A DNA stretch of 64,000 nt from Puia sp. (GTDB lineage: Bacteria > Bacteroidota > Bacteroidia > Chitinophagales > Chitinophagaceae). Location: assembly GCA_031292515.1 (NCBI GenBank), contig JARLGZ010000034.1:119120-183119 (forward strand), in the 5' to 3' direction. The notes under the pieces are model-generated. The model saw only the letters and a list, made by a program, of their open reading frames with translations, had not been told where the DNA came from and searched no databases. Position 1 is the stretch's first letter; each line of letters begins with the position of its first letter. This document shows positions 1 through 9,750 of the stretch, piece after piece. A program made the translations under genes and the position numbers.

Positions 1-126
1 ATACATATCAAATAATCGCATAGACGATCTGGTTACCCATTCGAAAATAAATCCTGCTAAATACCGTTTTATCGTCACTCCTATACTTTTCACAATCTTG
101 GAAACCTGTTTAACCAACTGATCACT

Positions 127-1917
127 ATGAAATCTCCACGCCAACTGGTCGCCCTGTCATTCCTGCTGCTTGCAGTATTCTACGCCTGCAGGAAAAACAA
201 TACCGAAAACCACACTGCCCAGCCGACACCGGTAATACCCGATCTAACGGCGAGTATCAGCGCTTCCGTCGCCGGTTTTGTTACCGATGAGACGGGTAAC
301 CCCATCGCCTTTGCGCAGGTCCTGGCCGGCGACAAACAGACCATGACCGATGAATATGGTTATTTTGGGATCGCCGGCGCCCTCCTCGCAAAAACGGCCG
401 GTCTCGTCAAAGTCTCGAAAACAGGGCTTTTTAATGGGTATAAGACCTTTATCCCCCAGGCGGGCAAGGAGACCTTTGTCCGCGTCAAACTGCTGGCAAA
501 GACCGAAATCGGCGTGGTAGACGCCGCTGCCGGCGGAACGGCCTCCACCACCGACGGCGCGCAGGTGGCCTTACCCGCAAACGGCGTGGTGCTGGCAATA
601 GGATCCTCTCCTTATACGGGACCGGTACACATCAGCGCCCGCTGGATAGACCCGTCGGATAATAGCGACAACCAGCTCGGCATGCCCGGCGACTCAAGGG
701 GAACAGACAGCGCCGGCTACCTGAAAGGGCTTCAGTCTTATTCCACCCTGGCAGTCGAACTGACCGGCAACAACGGGCAACTGCTGCAGATCGCCCCGGG
801 AAAAACCGCTACCCTCACCACTCCCATCCCATCGCCCCTATCCGCCCGGGCGCCGGCATCCCTTTCCTTGTGGTCTCTGAACGACAGCAGCGGACTGTGG
901 AAACAGGAGAGCACGGCCGTAAAAACAGGCAACTCCTACACGGGGACGGTGTCTCATTTTTCTTTTTGGGATGACGCCATCGGAGCGCCCTTGGTAAATT
1001 TTACCGCCAGGATCCTCGACGCAGCCTCCCAGCCCCTGACAAATGTTCCCGTCAGCATCACCCTCGCCAATATGCCCCAGAATGCGGGCTATGGCCGCTA
1101 CGGCTATACCGACGCAAATGGCATCGTCACCGGCGAAGTCTTTGCCAACGCCAACCTGGTACTAAATGTCCTGACTACCTGTTCGCTGCCGGCCTACTCG
1201 CATCCCTTCACGACAACCGCCGCCGATATCGATCTGGGCACCCTGACGGGGGACCTGGGACAAAACGAAGTCACCATCAAAGGGACGGTCACCAATTGCA
1301 GCAACCAGCCGGTTACCAGCGGTTTTGTGCAGACCTATGACAATGGATTTTATAACAGGATCCCCATCAGCAACGGAGCTTTCAACTTTACAGGCCTGGC
1401 CTGTACGAACACATCCGCGCAGATCGTCGTCGTTGACAATGGATCTAACCAGCAGAACACCCCGGTAACAATCACCTTTGTCCCTGGCCTCAACGACCTG
1501 GGCGCACTCACGGCCTGCGGGGTCAGCACGATGGGCAGCGCCACTTACACCATCGACGGTGTCTCCACAACCCTTATCGAACCCACCGATACGATCGACG
1601 CGTATTTTCTGACGACGGCGAATATTACCGCGACCCAGATCCTCACCGCCAGCGGACATCCGAACACGGACCAGCAGCTCTCCTTTCAATTCGACGGGGG
1701 AACCGATACCGGTGTCGCTCATCACTTCTCGGCTGTATATTCAAACGGGTTCCCGGGCGGCAGCGCCTCCTGGCCGGTTCCGGTGCCGGTACATATCTCG
1801 TCTTATGGAAAAATCGGCGACTTTGTGAGCGGAGATATCAATTGTAATCTTATAGACGCGAACAACACGGCCATCCATACATTCGTTTGCACTTTTCGGG
1901 TGAGACGGTTTAACTGA
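127..1917 (+). CDS. Lipoprotein with carboxypeptidase-regulatory-like domain
   Basis: A 596-residue surface or periplasmic lipoprotein of unknown function. The N-terminus is a lipoprotein signal: hydrophobic residues 7-19, then Ala20-Cys21 as the lipidation site. Residues about 49-95 look like a CarboxypepD_reg/Cna-B type beta-sandwich (GFVTDETGNPIAFAQV, then a DEYGYF turn). A second sandwich-like segment begins near residue 315 (ARILDAASQPLTNVPV). The rest is rich in Thr, Ser, Asn and Gly, as in secreted Bacteroidota proteins. It stands alone, with no operon partner on the same strand within 100 bp. No catalytic motif is visible, so a structural or binding role is the most that can be inferred. 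Confidence 0.75.
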   Translation: MKSPRQLVALSFLLLAVFYACRKNNTENHTAQPTPVIPDLTASISASVAGFVTDETGNPIAFAQVLAGDKQTMTDEYGYFGIAGALLAKTAGLVKVSKTGLFNGYKTFIPQAGKETFVRVKLLAKTEIGVVDAAAGGTASTTDGAQVALPANGVVLAIGSSPYTGPVHISARWIDPSDNSDNQLGMPGDSRGTDSAGYLKGLQSYSTLAVELTGNNGQLLQIAPGKTATLTTPIPSPLSARAPASLSLWSLNDSSGLWKQESTAVKTGNSYTGTVSHFSFWDDAIGAPLVNFTARILDAASQPLTNVPVSITLANMPQNAGYGRYGYTDANGIVTGEVFANANLVLNVLTTCSLPAYSHPFTTTAADIDLGTLTGDLGQNEVTIKGTVTNCSNQPVTSGFVQTYDNGFYNRIPISNGAFNFTGLACTNTSAQIVVVDNGSNQQNTPVTITFVPGLNDLGALTACGVSTMGSATYTIDGVSTTLIEPTDTIDAYFLTTANITATQILTASGHPNTDQQLSFQFDGGTDTGVAHHFSAVYSNGFPGGSASWPVPVPVHISSYGKIGDFVSGDINCNLIDANNTAIHTFVCTFRVRRFN

Positions 1918-2143
1918 CGAGAACGTATCGACCTCGATTGCAGCAGCCAGGTGCTCCTCCAAACCGGAAGTCATTGTCCCGTTTAGAGGTAGCCATCGGC
2001 GTAAAAGTCTCGCGATGATCAACGTCTCCGGCCGGATCTTCTCCGGCAGGTAACCCGTGGATCTATTTAGGAAATGCTTAACGTTCCATCGGCTATTTTT
2101 GGTCCTCCTGCTGACCTTCACCCGGCCCCAAACCTTATGCGCC

Positions 2144-2884
2144 ATGAGAAAAAATTCAGGCTGTCTGCTCCCGTCCTCATCCACGCTCCCTTTCCCATCT
2201 ACGCTCCCTTTCCCATTTCTGCGCTCGCTCCCATTCCCATCCTCATTGCGCCGCCGGCCGTCATTCCCGTTCCTGTCCCTGGTTGTTTTCCCTTTGCTAT
2301 TGCTGTCGTCCCGGCTATCGGCACAGGATAAATTTCACGGCGGGATCGGCATGACGGGGGGAACGTTTAATGCTTCAAAAAGTGTCTCGGGCGCACTATC
2401 CATTTTTCTCGAAAGGGATATTTTACAAAGGGACAACGCTTCCCTGAGCCTGTGCAGCCGCCTGGAATTCGGCCTCCAGGATAAGACGAATACCGGCCTC
2501 GAGGTCCCCGCCATTTGCGCGATCGCATTCATTGTCGGAGGGCTGGGAAACAATTCAAATGTATGGAATGGCAATATACAGGCCGATCCCTTTGTAGAAA
2601 TTCCCCTGTCCCTTCACTATAATTTTGGGTGGGGCTCAGGCGACTACACCGCTAAGACAACCGGCTTCTACCTGGGCGCCGGCATGAACTATATCGTCGC
2701 CGACTACTCGGACACCGCCGGCAACGCACAGAAGAATTCCTTTTTCGGCTGCAAACTGGATGGCGGTATCCGCTTTCACAAAAGATGGGACATCAACCTG
2801 TCGAATACCATCCCCCTGAAATCCATCGGGCAAATCCGCCGGCCCCTATTCCTTGAACTCACGATATCGGCCTATTTTCGATGA
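2144..2884 (+). CDS. Putative outer-membrane beta-barrel protein with repeat-expanded signal region
   Basis: The mature part, from about residue 63 (RLSAQ then DKFHGG), has alternating hydrophobic strands, many Gly and aromatic residues, and ends in Phe-Arg (ISAYFR), typical of small Bacteroidota outer-membrane barrels. The signal core (FPFLSLVVFPLLLLSS) ends in a normal SAQ site. I chose ATG 2144, which leaves an unusually long n-region made by an 18-bp tandem repeat (SSTLPFP-like units). An upstream ATG at 2057 is in frame and has its own hydrophobic stretch, so the start is uncertain. Function unknown; the barrel assignment rests on composition only. Confidence 0.6.
   Translation: MRKNSGCLLPSSSTLPFPSTLPFPFLRSLPFPSSLRRRPSFPFLSLVVFPLLLLSSRLSAQDKFHGGIGMTGGTFNASKSVSGALSIFLERDILQRDNASLSLCSRLEFGLQDKTNTGLEVPAICAIAFIVGGLGNNSNVWNGNIQADPFVEIPLSLHYNFGWGSGDYTAKTTGFYLGAGMNYIVADYSDTAGNAQKNSFFGCKLDGGIRFHKRWDINLSNTIPLKSIGQIRRPLFLELTISAYFR
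2183..2250. repeat. 18-bp tandem repeat in signal-peptide coding region
   Basis: Two almost identical 18-bp units (ACGCTCCCTTTCCCATCT at 2183 and its copy at 2201) are followed by degenerate copies. It is in frame in the beta-barrel gene and lengthens the n-region of its signal peptide. Confidence 0.8.
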
Positions 2885-2931
2885 CCCCTTCCTGCCAGGA
2901 AGATTACTGCCGCAGGAAAGACTAATTCCAT

Positions 2932-4038
2932 TTACAATGGCTGGTGCCTGATCAACGCATCGATCAGATGCTGCACTTCGACCGGCGGTTTTTCAACGAC
3001 AAGATAAGACTGCAGGAACCCCGATCCGATTCCCCCCGGCCCTTTCTCTAAGCCACCCTCCTTTCCGGCATCCTCCCAGGTATTGCTACCGTCATCGGCA
3101 ACCTTTATCCGTCCCGGCCTCACGGTATAGTAACGCTTATACCCGCCCAGGGCCACCAGCACAGCCGTCTCATCCCAGCTCTTCCTCCCCATACGATCTT
3201 CCTCCACCTGCGGGATGCTGATCCGGAACACGTCTTTGACCGGGCTGTTTTGAATACTTTCGTCATGGATCAACGGCAGCCCACACCGGATATTCATCCC
3301 GATCTCAAATCCGCTGAACAGCACCCGCGAAGGCCAATGCGCAAATACATATTGAGAGGAACGGGCATCTCTGAAAACGTTAAATTCCTTCCCCGACGGG
3401 AACCTTCCGGCCATAGATACCAGCAACCGGACCTTCTTCCTGACCAGCTCCGGCCCGCTCAACGGGGAATATTCGTCCGGTCCCGAATGAAGAAGACCCG
3501 AGAGATTGGTCAGGAACCCCACCGTGACCACCACGACCCGGCCATCGTCCTGCCCAGCCAGTATCTTCCTGTACAGTCTCACCGCATCCGGCGCCTCGCT
3601 GTTAAGCCTGATGGCATGCGGATAGCGCGCGAGAATGCTATCCGTCCAATGCTGAGAATCCCGCTGATCGACGGCATCCCCTTTTGGAACACCGATGGGA
3701 ATGCCCGGCCGGTGAAAATAAGTGTTGAACAAATTGAGCACCGCCGCGACACCCTCGTATTTATTACTGGCCATCGTCGCAAGAATATCCGCCCTCCCGC
3801 TGTCCGCAAAAGCATGCAGCAGGGCGATGGCTCCCACATCATCATAATCGGGACCCATATCGGTATCGAATATAACCTTCACCGGTCGGGGCTTCTCGAC
3901 AACTGCTTCCAGTTGCTCCTGCACGCTCTTTGTACGATCCTGGGAAGAGGCGCCGCTACTCGTAAAGAGGCTTATAAAAACAGGTATGCATCGAACGGCC
4001 ATTCTTTTCGACAGGCTGACTATATTCTTCAACATCAT
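2932..4038 (-). CDS. Secreted nucleoside hydrolase (IUNH family)
   Basis: Hydrolyses the N-glycosidic bond of (ribo)nucleosides to give base and ribose. Residues about 52-68 carry the family signature DTDMGPDYDDVGAIALL, whose Asp residues bind Ca2+ and the ribose hydroxyls; the late Asp of the family is in DETAVLVAL near residue 290. An N-terminal hydrophobic segment and a following SSQ suggest export to the periplasm. At 368 residues it is somewhat longer than cytosolic members (about 310), the excess being the signal and linker. It follows a sugar transporter and ribokinase on the same strand, 97 bp downstream of the transporter, so the three together suggest nucleoside cleavage outside the cytoplasm, ribose uptake and phosphorylation. 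The exact nucleoside is not predictable. Confidence 0.9.
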   Translation of the reverse strand: MMLKNIVSLSKRMAVRCIPVFISLFTSSGASSQDRTKSVQEQLEAVVEKPRPVKVIFDTDMGPDYDDVGAIALLHAFADSGRADILATMASNKYEGVAAVLNLFNTYFHRPGIPIGVPKGDAVDQRDSQHWTDSILARYPHAIRLNSEAPDAVRLYRKILAGQDDGRVVVVTVGFLTNLSGLLHSGPDEYSPLSGPELVRKKVRLLVSMAGRFPSGKEFNVFRDARSSQYVFAHWPSRVLFSGFEIGMNIRCGLPLIHDESIQNSPVKDVFRISIPQVEEDRMGRKSWDETAVLVALGGYKRYYTVRPGRIKVADDGSNTWEDAGKEGGLEKGPGGIGSGFLQSYLVVEKPPVEVQHLIDALIRHQPL

Positions 4039-4135
4039 TTTTGTTTTTCAACCGAACCGGTTATTTTAAATTTCTCACAATCCTGCGATACTCCCCCCGC
4101 ATAGACCGATTCCAACTCCCCGGGAAACGCCGATG

Positions 4136-5155
4136 CTAACTGCCCGCATAGATGATCATCCCGATGCCCGCGATAAAACAGGCGAACATACCGGTAATAA
4201 GCAACCGTGTTTGAGAAGAAGCCGGCAAAAACTCCTTCCAGATGAATACTCCCCAGGCCGCGGCAACCAGCGTGGCCCCCTGGCCCAACCCGTAAGAGAT
4301 CGCAGGCCCCGCCTTCCCCGACGCCAGCAGGTTCAGGGAATTGCCCAGCCCCCAGATCAGGCCTCCCAGCAACCCCACTCCATGCGTTTTCAGGAGACCC
4401 GCAAAATAATCTCTATAAGATACGGGAGGCCCGCTCACAGGCCGGCGCATGAGGATCGTGTTGAACAGGAAATTGCTCACGAAAATACCAATGGAAAACA
4501 CAAACACCGCCGAATATGGCGTCATCTTACCCGCGGCGGGATGATGAAAGTCGGACAGATCCATGGAAGCCGCGATAAACCGGTAGAAGAAAGACATCAG
4601 CACCCCCGCCGATACGGCTAGCAGGATGCCCTTCGAGCCCACCTTTTTGCTTACGCCCGAACGCCGGTATGCGGCCGCATTCAACAGGATCGCGACGATA
4701 ATCAACGCCACCCCCCCAAAAAGCCAGTACGCATCCCCCCGCTGGTCGGCAATATAATTAAGCGAAACCCCCAGTACCAGCGCCATGCCGATTCCGATGG
4801 GGAAAGCGACCGCCATACCCGCCACGGAAATCGCCGCGGAAAACAGGATATTCGCCGCGTTGAAGAGTATGCCCCCCGTAAAGGCACTCCCCAGGCTGCC
4901 CCCCGCCGCCTGTTTGAGATCCGCAAGGAACCCCCTGCCCTCCGACCCGGTACTGCCCGCTGTCAAGCCAAAGAGAACCGAAAAAACAAGGATACCGATC
5001 ACATAGTCCCAATAAAACAATTCAAAACGCCAGGCTTTGCTGGCGAGCTTCTGGGTATTGGCCCAGGAGCCCCAGCAGATCATGGTGATCACACAAAAGA
5101 GAACGGCAGTCTGGTAACTTTCGACGATATACATACACGATAATTGACAATTCAT
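4136..5155 (-). CDS. GRP-type (RhaT/RbsU-like) sugar transporter
   Basis: An inner-membrane protein of about 339 residues with roughly ten hydrophobic helices, of the DMT superfamily glucose/ribose/rhamnose porter group. Recognisable stretches include CWGSWANTQKLASKAWRFEL near the N-terminus, and repeated Gly/Ala-rich helices ending in GMFACFIAGIGMIIYAG. The start at 5155 is chosen because its ATG overlaps the ribokinase stop in an ATGA arrangement, with GGAG a short way upstream; an in-frame ATG 21 nt later (5134) is an alternative. Coupled to ribokinase upstream and a nucleoside hydrolase downstream, it most likely imports ribose released from nucleosides; this is inference from context. 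Confidence 0.85.
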   Translation of the reverse strand: MNCQLSCMYIVESYQTAVLFCVITMICWGSWANTQKLASKAWRFELFYWDYVIGILVFSVLFGLTAGSTGSEGRGFLADLKQAAGGSLGSAFTGGILFNAANILFSAAISVAGMAVAFPIGIGMALVLGVSLNYIADQRGDAYWLFGGVALIIVAILLNAAAYRRSGVSKKVGSKGILLAVSAGVLMSFFYRFIAASMDLSDFHHPAAGKMTPYSAVFVFSIGIFVSNFLFNTILMRRPVSGPPVSYRDYFAGLLKTHGVGLLGGLIWGLGNSLNLLASGKAGPAISYGLGQGATLVAAAWGVFIWKEFLPASSQTRLLITGMFACFIAGIGMIIYAGS

Positions 5156-6078
5156 TTCCGGCCTTGCTCCATAAACAGCTCGGTCTCCTCGCGTCCCGGC
5201 GCGGACGCCTGAGCCCCCAGCTTTGTGACAGACAAAGCCGCGGCGTGATTGGCAAAACCCACCGCATCGGTCAACTCCCTGCCTTCGGCTAAAGCTACCG
5301 CCAGGGCGCCGTTGAACACATCTCCTGCGGCGGTCGTATCGACCGCCTCCACCTTCGGAGCAGGCAGGACAGCACTGGTACGGCCATCCCACACCAGCGC
5401 CCCCTTCTTCCCCAAAGTGATGATCACCGTGCCGATACCCTTGACGGATAATGCCTTCGCAGCCAGCAAAGCCGTGTCGGCGTCCACCACCGGGATACCC
5501 GTGAGCAGCTCCGCCTCCTTCTCGTTGGGCGTGATAAGAGAGATCCGTTTTAAAAGGCGATCTGGCAACACACGGGCAGGCGCGGGGTTCAGGATGACCC
5601 GCTTGCCGGCGGCAACAGCCAGCTCAACGAGCGCATCCACCGTCTCCAGGGGAATCTCCAGCTGCACCAGCACGATGTCCGCCTGCAAAACAGCCTCCCT
5701 GGCAAGCAGCACATCGGCCGCACCCAACCTGTCATTGGCCCCGGGTGCGACGACGATACAGTTTTCACCCGCGGCATCCACGGTGATCAACGCCACCCCC
5801 GAAGCAACTGCGGGATCGCAGAAGATATAACGGCAATCGATGTCCTCCTTTTTAAACTGTTCGATGGCTTGCGAACCGAAGATATCGGCCCCGGTCTTCG
5901 CCACAAAGACCACCGCCCCCCCAAGCCGGGCTGCAGCCACGGCCTGGTTCGCCCCCTTTCCACCCGCATTCATAAAGAACTGCCCCCCCAGCACGGTCTG
6001 CCCCGGACGGGGAAGAACAGAAGTCTTAACGACCATATCGGTATTGGAACTTCCTGCAACAAGGATTATTGGCTTCAT
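5152..6078 (-). CDS. rbsK: Ribokinase
   Basis: A PfkB-family sugar kinase, ATP + D-ribose to ribose 5-phosphate, cytosolic. The 308-residue length is normal. The N-terminal signature GGKGANQAVAAARLGG (about residues 39-54) and the C-terminal DTTAAGDVFNGALA (around 250), which contains the anion hole and the catalytic Asp, are both intact. The N-terminus GSSNTDMV has the family's sugar-binding Asn-x-Asp. It is the first gene of the salvage operon and overlaps the transporter by four bases. Other PfkB sugars cannot be excluded, but GGKGANQA plus the nucleoside hydrolase neighbour support ribose. Confidence 0.93.
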   Translation of the reverse strand: MKPIILVAGSSNTDMVVKTSVLPRPGQTVLGGQFFMNAGGKGANQAVAAARLGGAVVFVAKTGADIFGSQAIEQFKKEDIDCRYIFCDPAVASGVALITVDAAGENCIVVAPGANDRLGAADVLLAREAVLQADIVLVQLEIPLETVDALVELAVAAGKRVILNPAPARVLPDRLLKRISLITPNEKEAELLTGIPVVDADTALLAAKALSVKGIGTVIITLGKKGALVWDGRTSAVLPAPKVEAVDTTAAGDVFNGALAVALAEGRELTDAVGFANHAAALSVTKLGAQASAPGREETELFMEQGRK

Positions 6079-6201
6079 ACAATCTGAGAATTATCGTTTA
6101 AACATCCTGTTTTATACATTTTCCTCCCAAAATCTCCCATCGCCAACAAATCGTCTCACACTTACTTACTAATCGACCACCACCCACTCACTACTCACCA
6201 C

Positions 6202-8403
6202 TCACTTTTCCTCCGGTAGCGAAAAAGCCACATACGAATCCCCCGACCGGGTATTCAGCTTGCCGCCGCCACAGGCGATGACCACATACTGCCTGCCGTT
6301 CACCGAATAAGTGGCCGGCGTGGCGAAACCCGCGGCAGGTAGCCTCGTTTCCCACAGCAGCTTCCCGTCCCGCTTATTATAAGCCCTGAACATCCCGTCC
6401 TTTGTCGCCCCGATGAACAGAAGCCCCCCGGCGGTGACAATGGGACCTCCATAGTTCTCTGTCCCGGTTACAGGATATCCCCGGCCTTTAAAACGCTCGT
6501 CTTCGCCAAAAGCCTGGGTCCATACGAGCTGCCCGCTGTTCAGGTCGATGGCATTCAGCGTGCCCCATGGCGGTGCAATGGCGGGCTGCCCGCTGGCGGA
6601 GAGGAATTTGTTATACCCCGAAATATTATAAGGCACAAGCCGGAATGAATCCTGGGCCGATAGCTGTTGCACATAAGGCTTTACCTGCTCCTTTCTCAAA
6701 TTCAGCACAAACGAGGCGATAGCCTCCTTATCCTGCTGCTGCAAATGCCCGAAGGCGGGCATCATTCTCCTCCCGCCATTTATAAAGCCGATAAAATGGC
6801 CTTCATCATATTTCTTTCCCACACCCAGCAGGGAGGGATAGTTGCCGCTGCCCTTCAGGTCTGCGCCATGACAGGCCATGCAATGTTGCATAAACAGCCG
6901 CTTCCCGGCCGATCCATTGTCTTCCTTTGCCTTCGCCCCGGCATCGATATTCAGCATCTTCAGGATCCAGGCCATCTGGTTGGCATTCACATACAGGATC
7001 CCGGTAGCCGGATCCACGGCCGGACCGCCCCACTCCCCACCGCCGTCAAACCCGGGGAAGATGATGGTCCCTTCCTTCGACTGCGGAGTGAACATTCTCC
7101 CGGTATGGTAGGAGGCCAGCCGTTTTTTTACATCGGCATATTCTTCCGGCGTCAGATAGGGATTGATGTCTTTTTCGGTAAATGCCTGCCGGATAAATGG
7201 CTTGGGTAGCTGCGGGATCGGCTGGGTCGGCCAGATCTTCTCATGCACAAGTTCCGATACGGTATCGACAGCCGTCTCCACGATCGGAAACAGCGGTTTT
7301 CCCGTCACCCGGTCAAACAGGAATACAAAACCGGTCTTGGTCGTCTGCGCTACGGCATCGACGGGCCGGCCATCGTGAGTTACCGTTAGCAACACCGGGG
7401 CCGAGGAGGGATCGTAGTCCCAGGTATCGTGATGGATATATTGAAAATGCCAGAGCAGTTTACCGGTAGCTGCATCCAGCGCCAACAGGCAATCCGCATA
7501 GAGATTAGAACCCCTGCGTTTGCCGCCGTAGAAATCCATGGAAGCCGACCCGATGGGCAGGTAGGCGATGCCCCGGTCGTGGTCGATCGTCAGCCCCATC
7601 CAATTGTTGGCGCCGCCGGTAAACTTCCAGGCATTGGGATCTTCCCAGGTCTCATAGCCCGGCTCCCCCGGCTGGGGTATGGTATGAAAGATCCATACCT
7701 GCTTTCCCGTCCGGGTATCATATCCACGAATATGACCCGGCGCCGCATCCATGGCTTCCGAAACCCGTGTGCCCGTTATGACAATATTACCATAGACGGA
7801 AGGCGCGGAAGTGGCGGTCACATATAGATCGTGTACGTCCACGCCAAGTCCGTCGTGCAGATCGACCCGTCCTTTATGGCCGAAGCTGTCGATCAGTCTT
7901 CCTGTTTTCGCGTCGACCGCCGTCAGGTAAGGTCCGGCTGTATAAAAGATGCGCTCGTCTCCCTTCCCATCCGTCCAATAAGCGACACCCCGGTTGTTAT
8001 TCATGCCAAAATCCCCTCTCTTGTTTCCAGTGACCGAATCGAAAGGCGAAAACGACCATTTCAAAGTTCCGGTGGCCGCGTCCAGCGCAAAGAGCTTTAG
8101 CTGCGGAGAGGTCCCGTATAGCGTGCCGTTGACCATGATCGGATTGCATTGGATCTGCGAATGCGCTGCGGTATCCATATCCCCGGTATGATAAGTCCAG
8201 GCCAGCTGCAGCCGCTGCACATTGGAAGTATCGATCTGGTCGAGCGAAGAATATTTGTCCCCGCTGGCATTGCCTCCCGCTATTTCCCATTTGTCAAAAG
8301 GAGACCCGGAGGGTTTGGCATGACCGCAGGAAGAGAAAAAGAAAGATGCCAGGCCGGCCATCACCAGGGAAGACAGTAAGTTCGGGGAAAGCAATCTTTT
8401 CAT
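6202..8403 (-). CDS. PQQ-dependent dehydrogenase with internal cytochrome c, lipoprotein
   Basis: A quinoprotein alcohol/sugar dehydrogenase-like enzyme that oxidises a substrate in the periplasm and passes electrons to its own heme. Residues 1-26 are a lipoprotein signal (FFFSSC, Cys26). Beta-propeller repeats with W-docking motifs (DAATGTLKWSF, LDAATGKLLWHF, DLNSGQLVWTQ, DGKLLWETRLP) run on both sides of a cytochrome c domain inserted at about residues 500-570, with CMACH at 508-512 and a Met-rich segment RRMMPAF as probable distal ligand. The 733-residue length matches membrane-anchored fused quinoproteins. Substrate unknown. No PQQ biosynthesis gene is in the window, so cofactor supply is unknown. 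It is preceded by broken genes and followed, 120 bp on, by ribokinase. Confidence 0.88.
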   Translation of the reverse strand: MKRLLSPNLLSSLVMAGLASFFFSSCGHAKPSGSPFDKWEIAGGNASGDKYSSLDQIDTSNVQRLQLAWTYHTGDMDTAAHSQIQCNPIMVNGTLYGTSPQLKLFALDAATGTLKWSFSPFDSVTGNKRGDFGMNNNRGVAYWTDGKGDERIFYTAGPYLTAVDAKTGRLIDSFGHKGRVDLHDGLGVDVHDLYVTATSAPSVYGNIVITGTRVSEAMDAAPGHIRGYDTRTGKQVWIFHTIPQPGEPGYETWEDPNAWKFTGGANNWMGLTIDHDRGIAYLPIGSASMDFYGGKRRGSNLYADCLLALDAATGKLLWHFQYIHHDTWDYDPSSAPVLLTVTHDGRPVDAVAQTTKTGFVFLFDRVTGKPLFPIVETAVDTVSELVHEKIWPTQPIPQLPKPFIRQAFTEKDINPYLTPEEYADVKKRLASYHTGRMFTPQSKEGTIIFPGFDGGGEWGGPAVDPATGILYVNANQMAWILKMLNIDAGAKAKEDNGSAGKRLFMQHCMACHGADLKGSGNYPSLLGVGKKYDEGHFIGFINGGRRMMPAFGHLQQQDKEAIASFVLNLRKEQVKPYVQQLSAQDSFRLVPYNISGYNKFLSASGQPAIAPPWGTLNAIDLNSGQLVWTQAFGEDERFKGRGYPVTGTENYGGPIVTAGGLLFIGATKDGMFRAYNKRDGKLLWETRLPAAGFATPATYSVNGRQYVVIACGGGKLNTRSGDSYVAFSLPEEK

Positions 8404-8524
8404 ATGTAAAAAATATTAAGCCCGGGCACGGATTCGGGTTCGAAAAACCGGCTGCTAAACCGGCTGTTAAACCGACTTGGGGTTCGTTATCCCGATATTT
8501 AAAGATACCGGATAAATTTCATAT

Positions 8525-8812
8525 CTATTCCATCGGCTGATCGCTCGCTTTGCATCTGGATAGGAGTATTGCCCTTTGCAGCTTCTCTGCGAAAAATTCT
8601 CTTGATGGCAACTCTGTCAAGTACTCTGCGACCCGTATATGACCGCTTTCCAGTTCCAATAATTCGATCTGCTCTGGTCGCTTCTCCGAGCATAAAATTA
8701 ATCCGATTGGACTCCCTTCGCCATCCCTTCTTTCAAACTTATCGAGCCATTTCAGGTATAACTCCATTTGCCCCTTATAGGCTGCCTTGAACTTACCCAG
8801 CTTCAAGTCTTA
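8525..8812 (-). pseudogene. C-terminal remnant of DUF1016/YhcG-type PD-(D/E)XK nuclease
   Basis: About 95 residues match the C-terminal end of DUF1016 (YhcG) nucleases: DLKLGKFKAAYKGQ, MELYLKWLDKFERRDGE, SPIGLILCSEK and AEYLTELPSREFF. In the intact family (about 350 residues) DLKLG belongs to the catalytic D-x-K motif. Here the reading frame is closed by a stop just before it, so the first two-thirds are missing. No proper start codon precedes the fragment. It lies next to two other gene fragments and marks an old insertion or deletion site. Not expected to encode an active enzyme. Confidence 0.8.
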
Positions 8813-8932
8813 TGTTGCGTAGACAATTATGTGTTGTCAACTGCATTTTCCCTGTTAAATCGGGCTCTTCATTGTATTCAACACAACATGATTTTACGTC
8901 CTTATTCTTCATCTTTGCGTAATTTTGATTAT

Positions 8933-9750
8933 ATGACATTGAATGAATTGGAAGTATTAATACAGTAAGGAGAAGGGTACAACGTTGAGTACAAACAATC
9001 ATTTCCTTCCAAACTCAGTGAATTGGCCACTGAATTATGCGCCTTTGCCAATGCTAATGGAGGTGTATTATTGGTTGGAATAAACGACAAGCAGCAAGTC
9101 GTAGGAATTACGCTAGACAATACCCAAAGGTCAAGGATTCAGGATGTAATCAGTCTGATTGATCCTCCACTTCCAATACAAGTATCAGAGCATAAAATAA
9201 GCGGGAAAGTTATACTCTCTTTAGAATGCCCAACGGGAGAACAAAAGCCTTACGCAGTATCAGGAAGTATTTATGTTCGTAATGGCCCAAATTCTGAACG
9301 GGTTACTTCTATTGAACAGATGCGAAGGTTTTTCCAGCATTCGGACAGTATTTTTTTTGATACAGCACCCTGCCCCTCATTCAAGTACCCCGAGGACTTT
9401 GATTCTGACTACTTTTCGGAATTTACACGCATGGCAGGCATTACCGTCAATATTAGTGAAAGCAGTTTGCTGGAAAATCTTAGGCTCATTGCCGTGAACA
9501 AGCAGTTAACCAATGCTGCCGTATTGTTTTTTGGGAAAAACATACAAAGCTATATTGCCCATGCTACTATCCGGTGCGTGCTTTTCAAAGGCATTGATAA
9601 GCGGTATATTCTCGATAGCAAGGAAATCACCGGCAACCTTGTTGTGCAATACGAAGAGGCCCTAAAATATATCATTTCCAAATTAAACCTGCGTTACGAG
9701 ATAGAGAACCAGAAAGGTGGCCTGCTCAAAGAAATACTTGAAATACCTGA
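8933..9750 (+). pseudogene. Broken AlbA_2 (Schlafen-type) domain putative regulator
   Basis: The natural start is ATG 8933 (MTLNELEVLIQ), but codon 12 is TAA at 8966-8968, where homologues usually have a Gln or other codon before GEGYNVEYKQSFPSK. After the stop the frame continues through the AlbA_2 hallmarks: ELCAFANANGGVLLVGI, then YVRNGPNSERVTS near residue 105. It breaks near 9750 after KEILEIPE, exactly where the ATP-binding C-terminal region (ALREALVNAL type) should follow. So it carries a nonsense mutation and a 3-prime truncation, and its open frame is fused to another gene fragment. Low-GC composition suggests horizontal origin. Confidence 0.85.
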
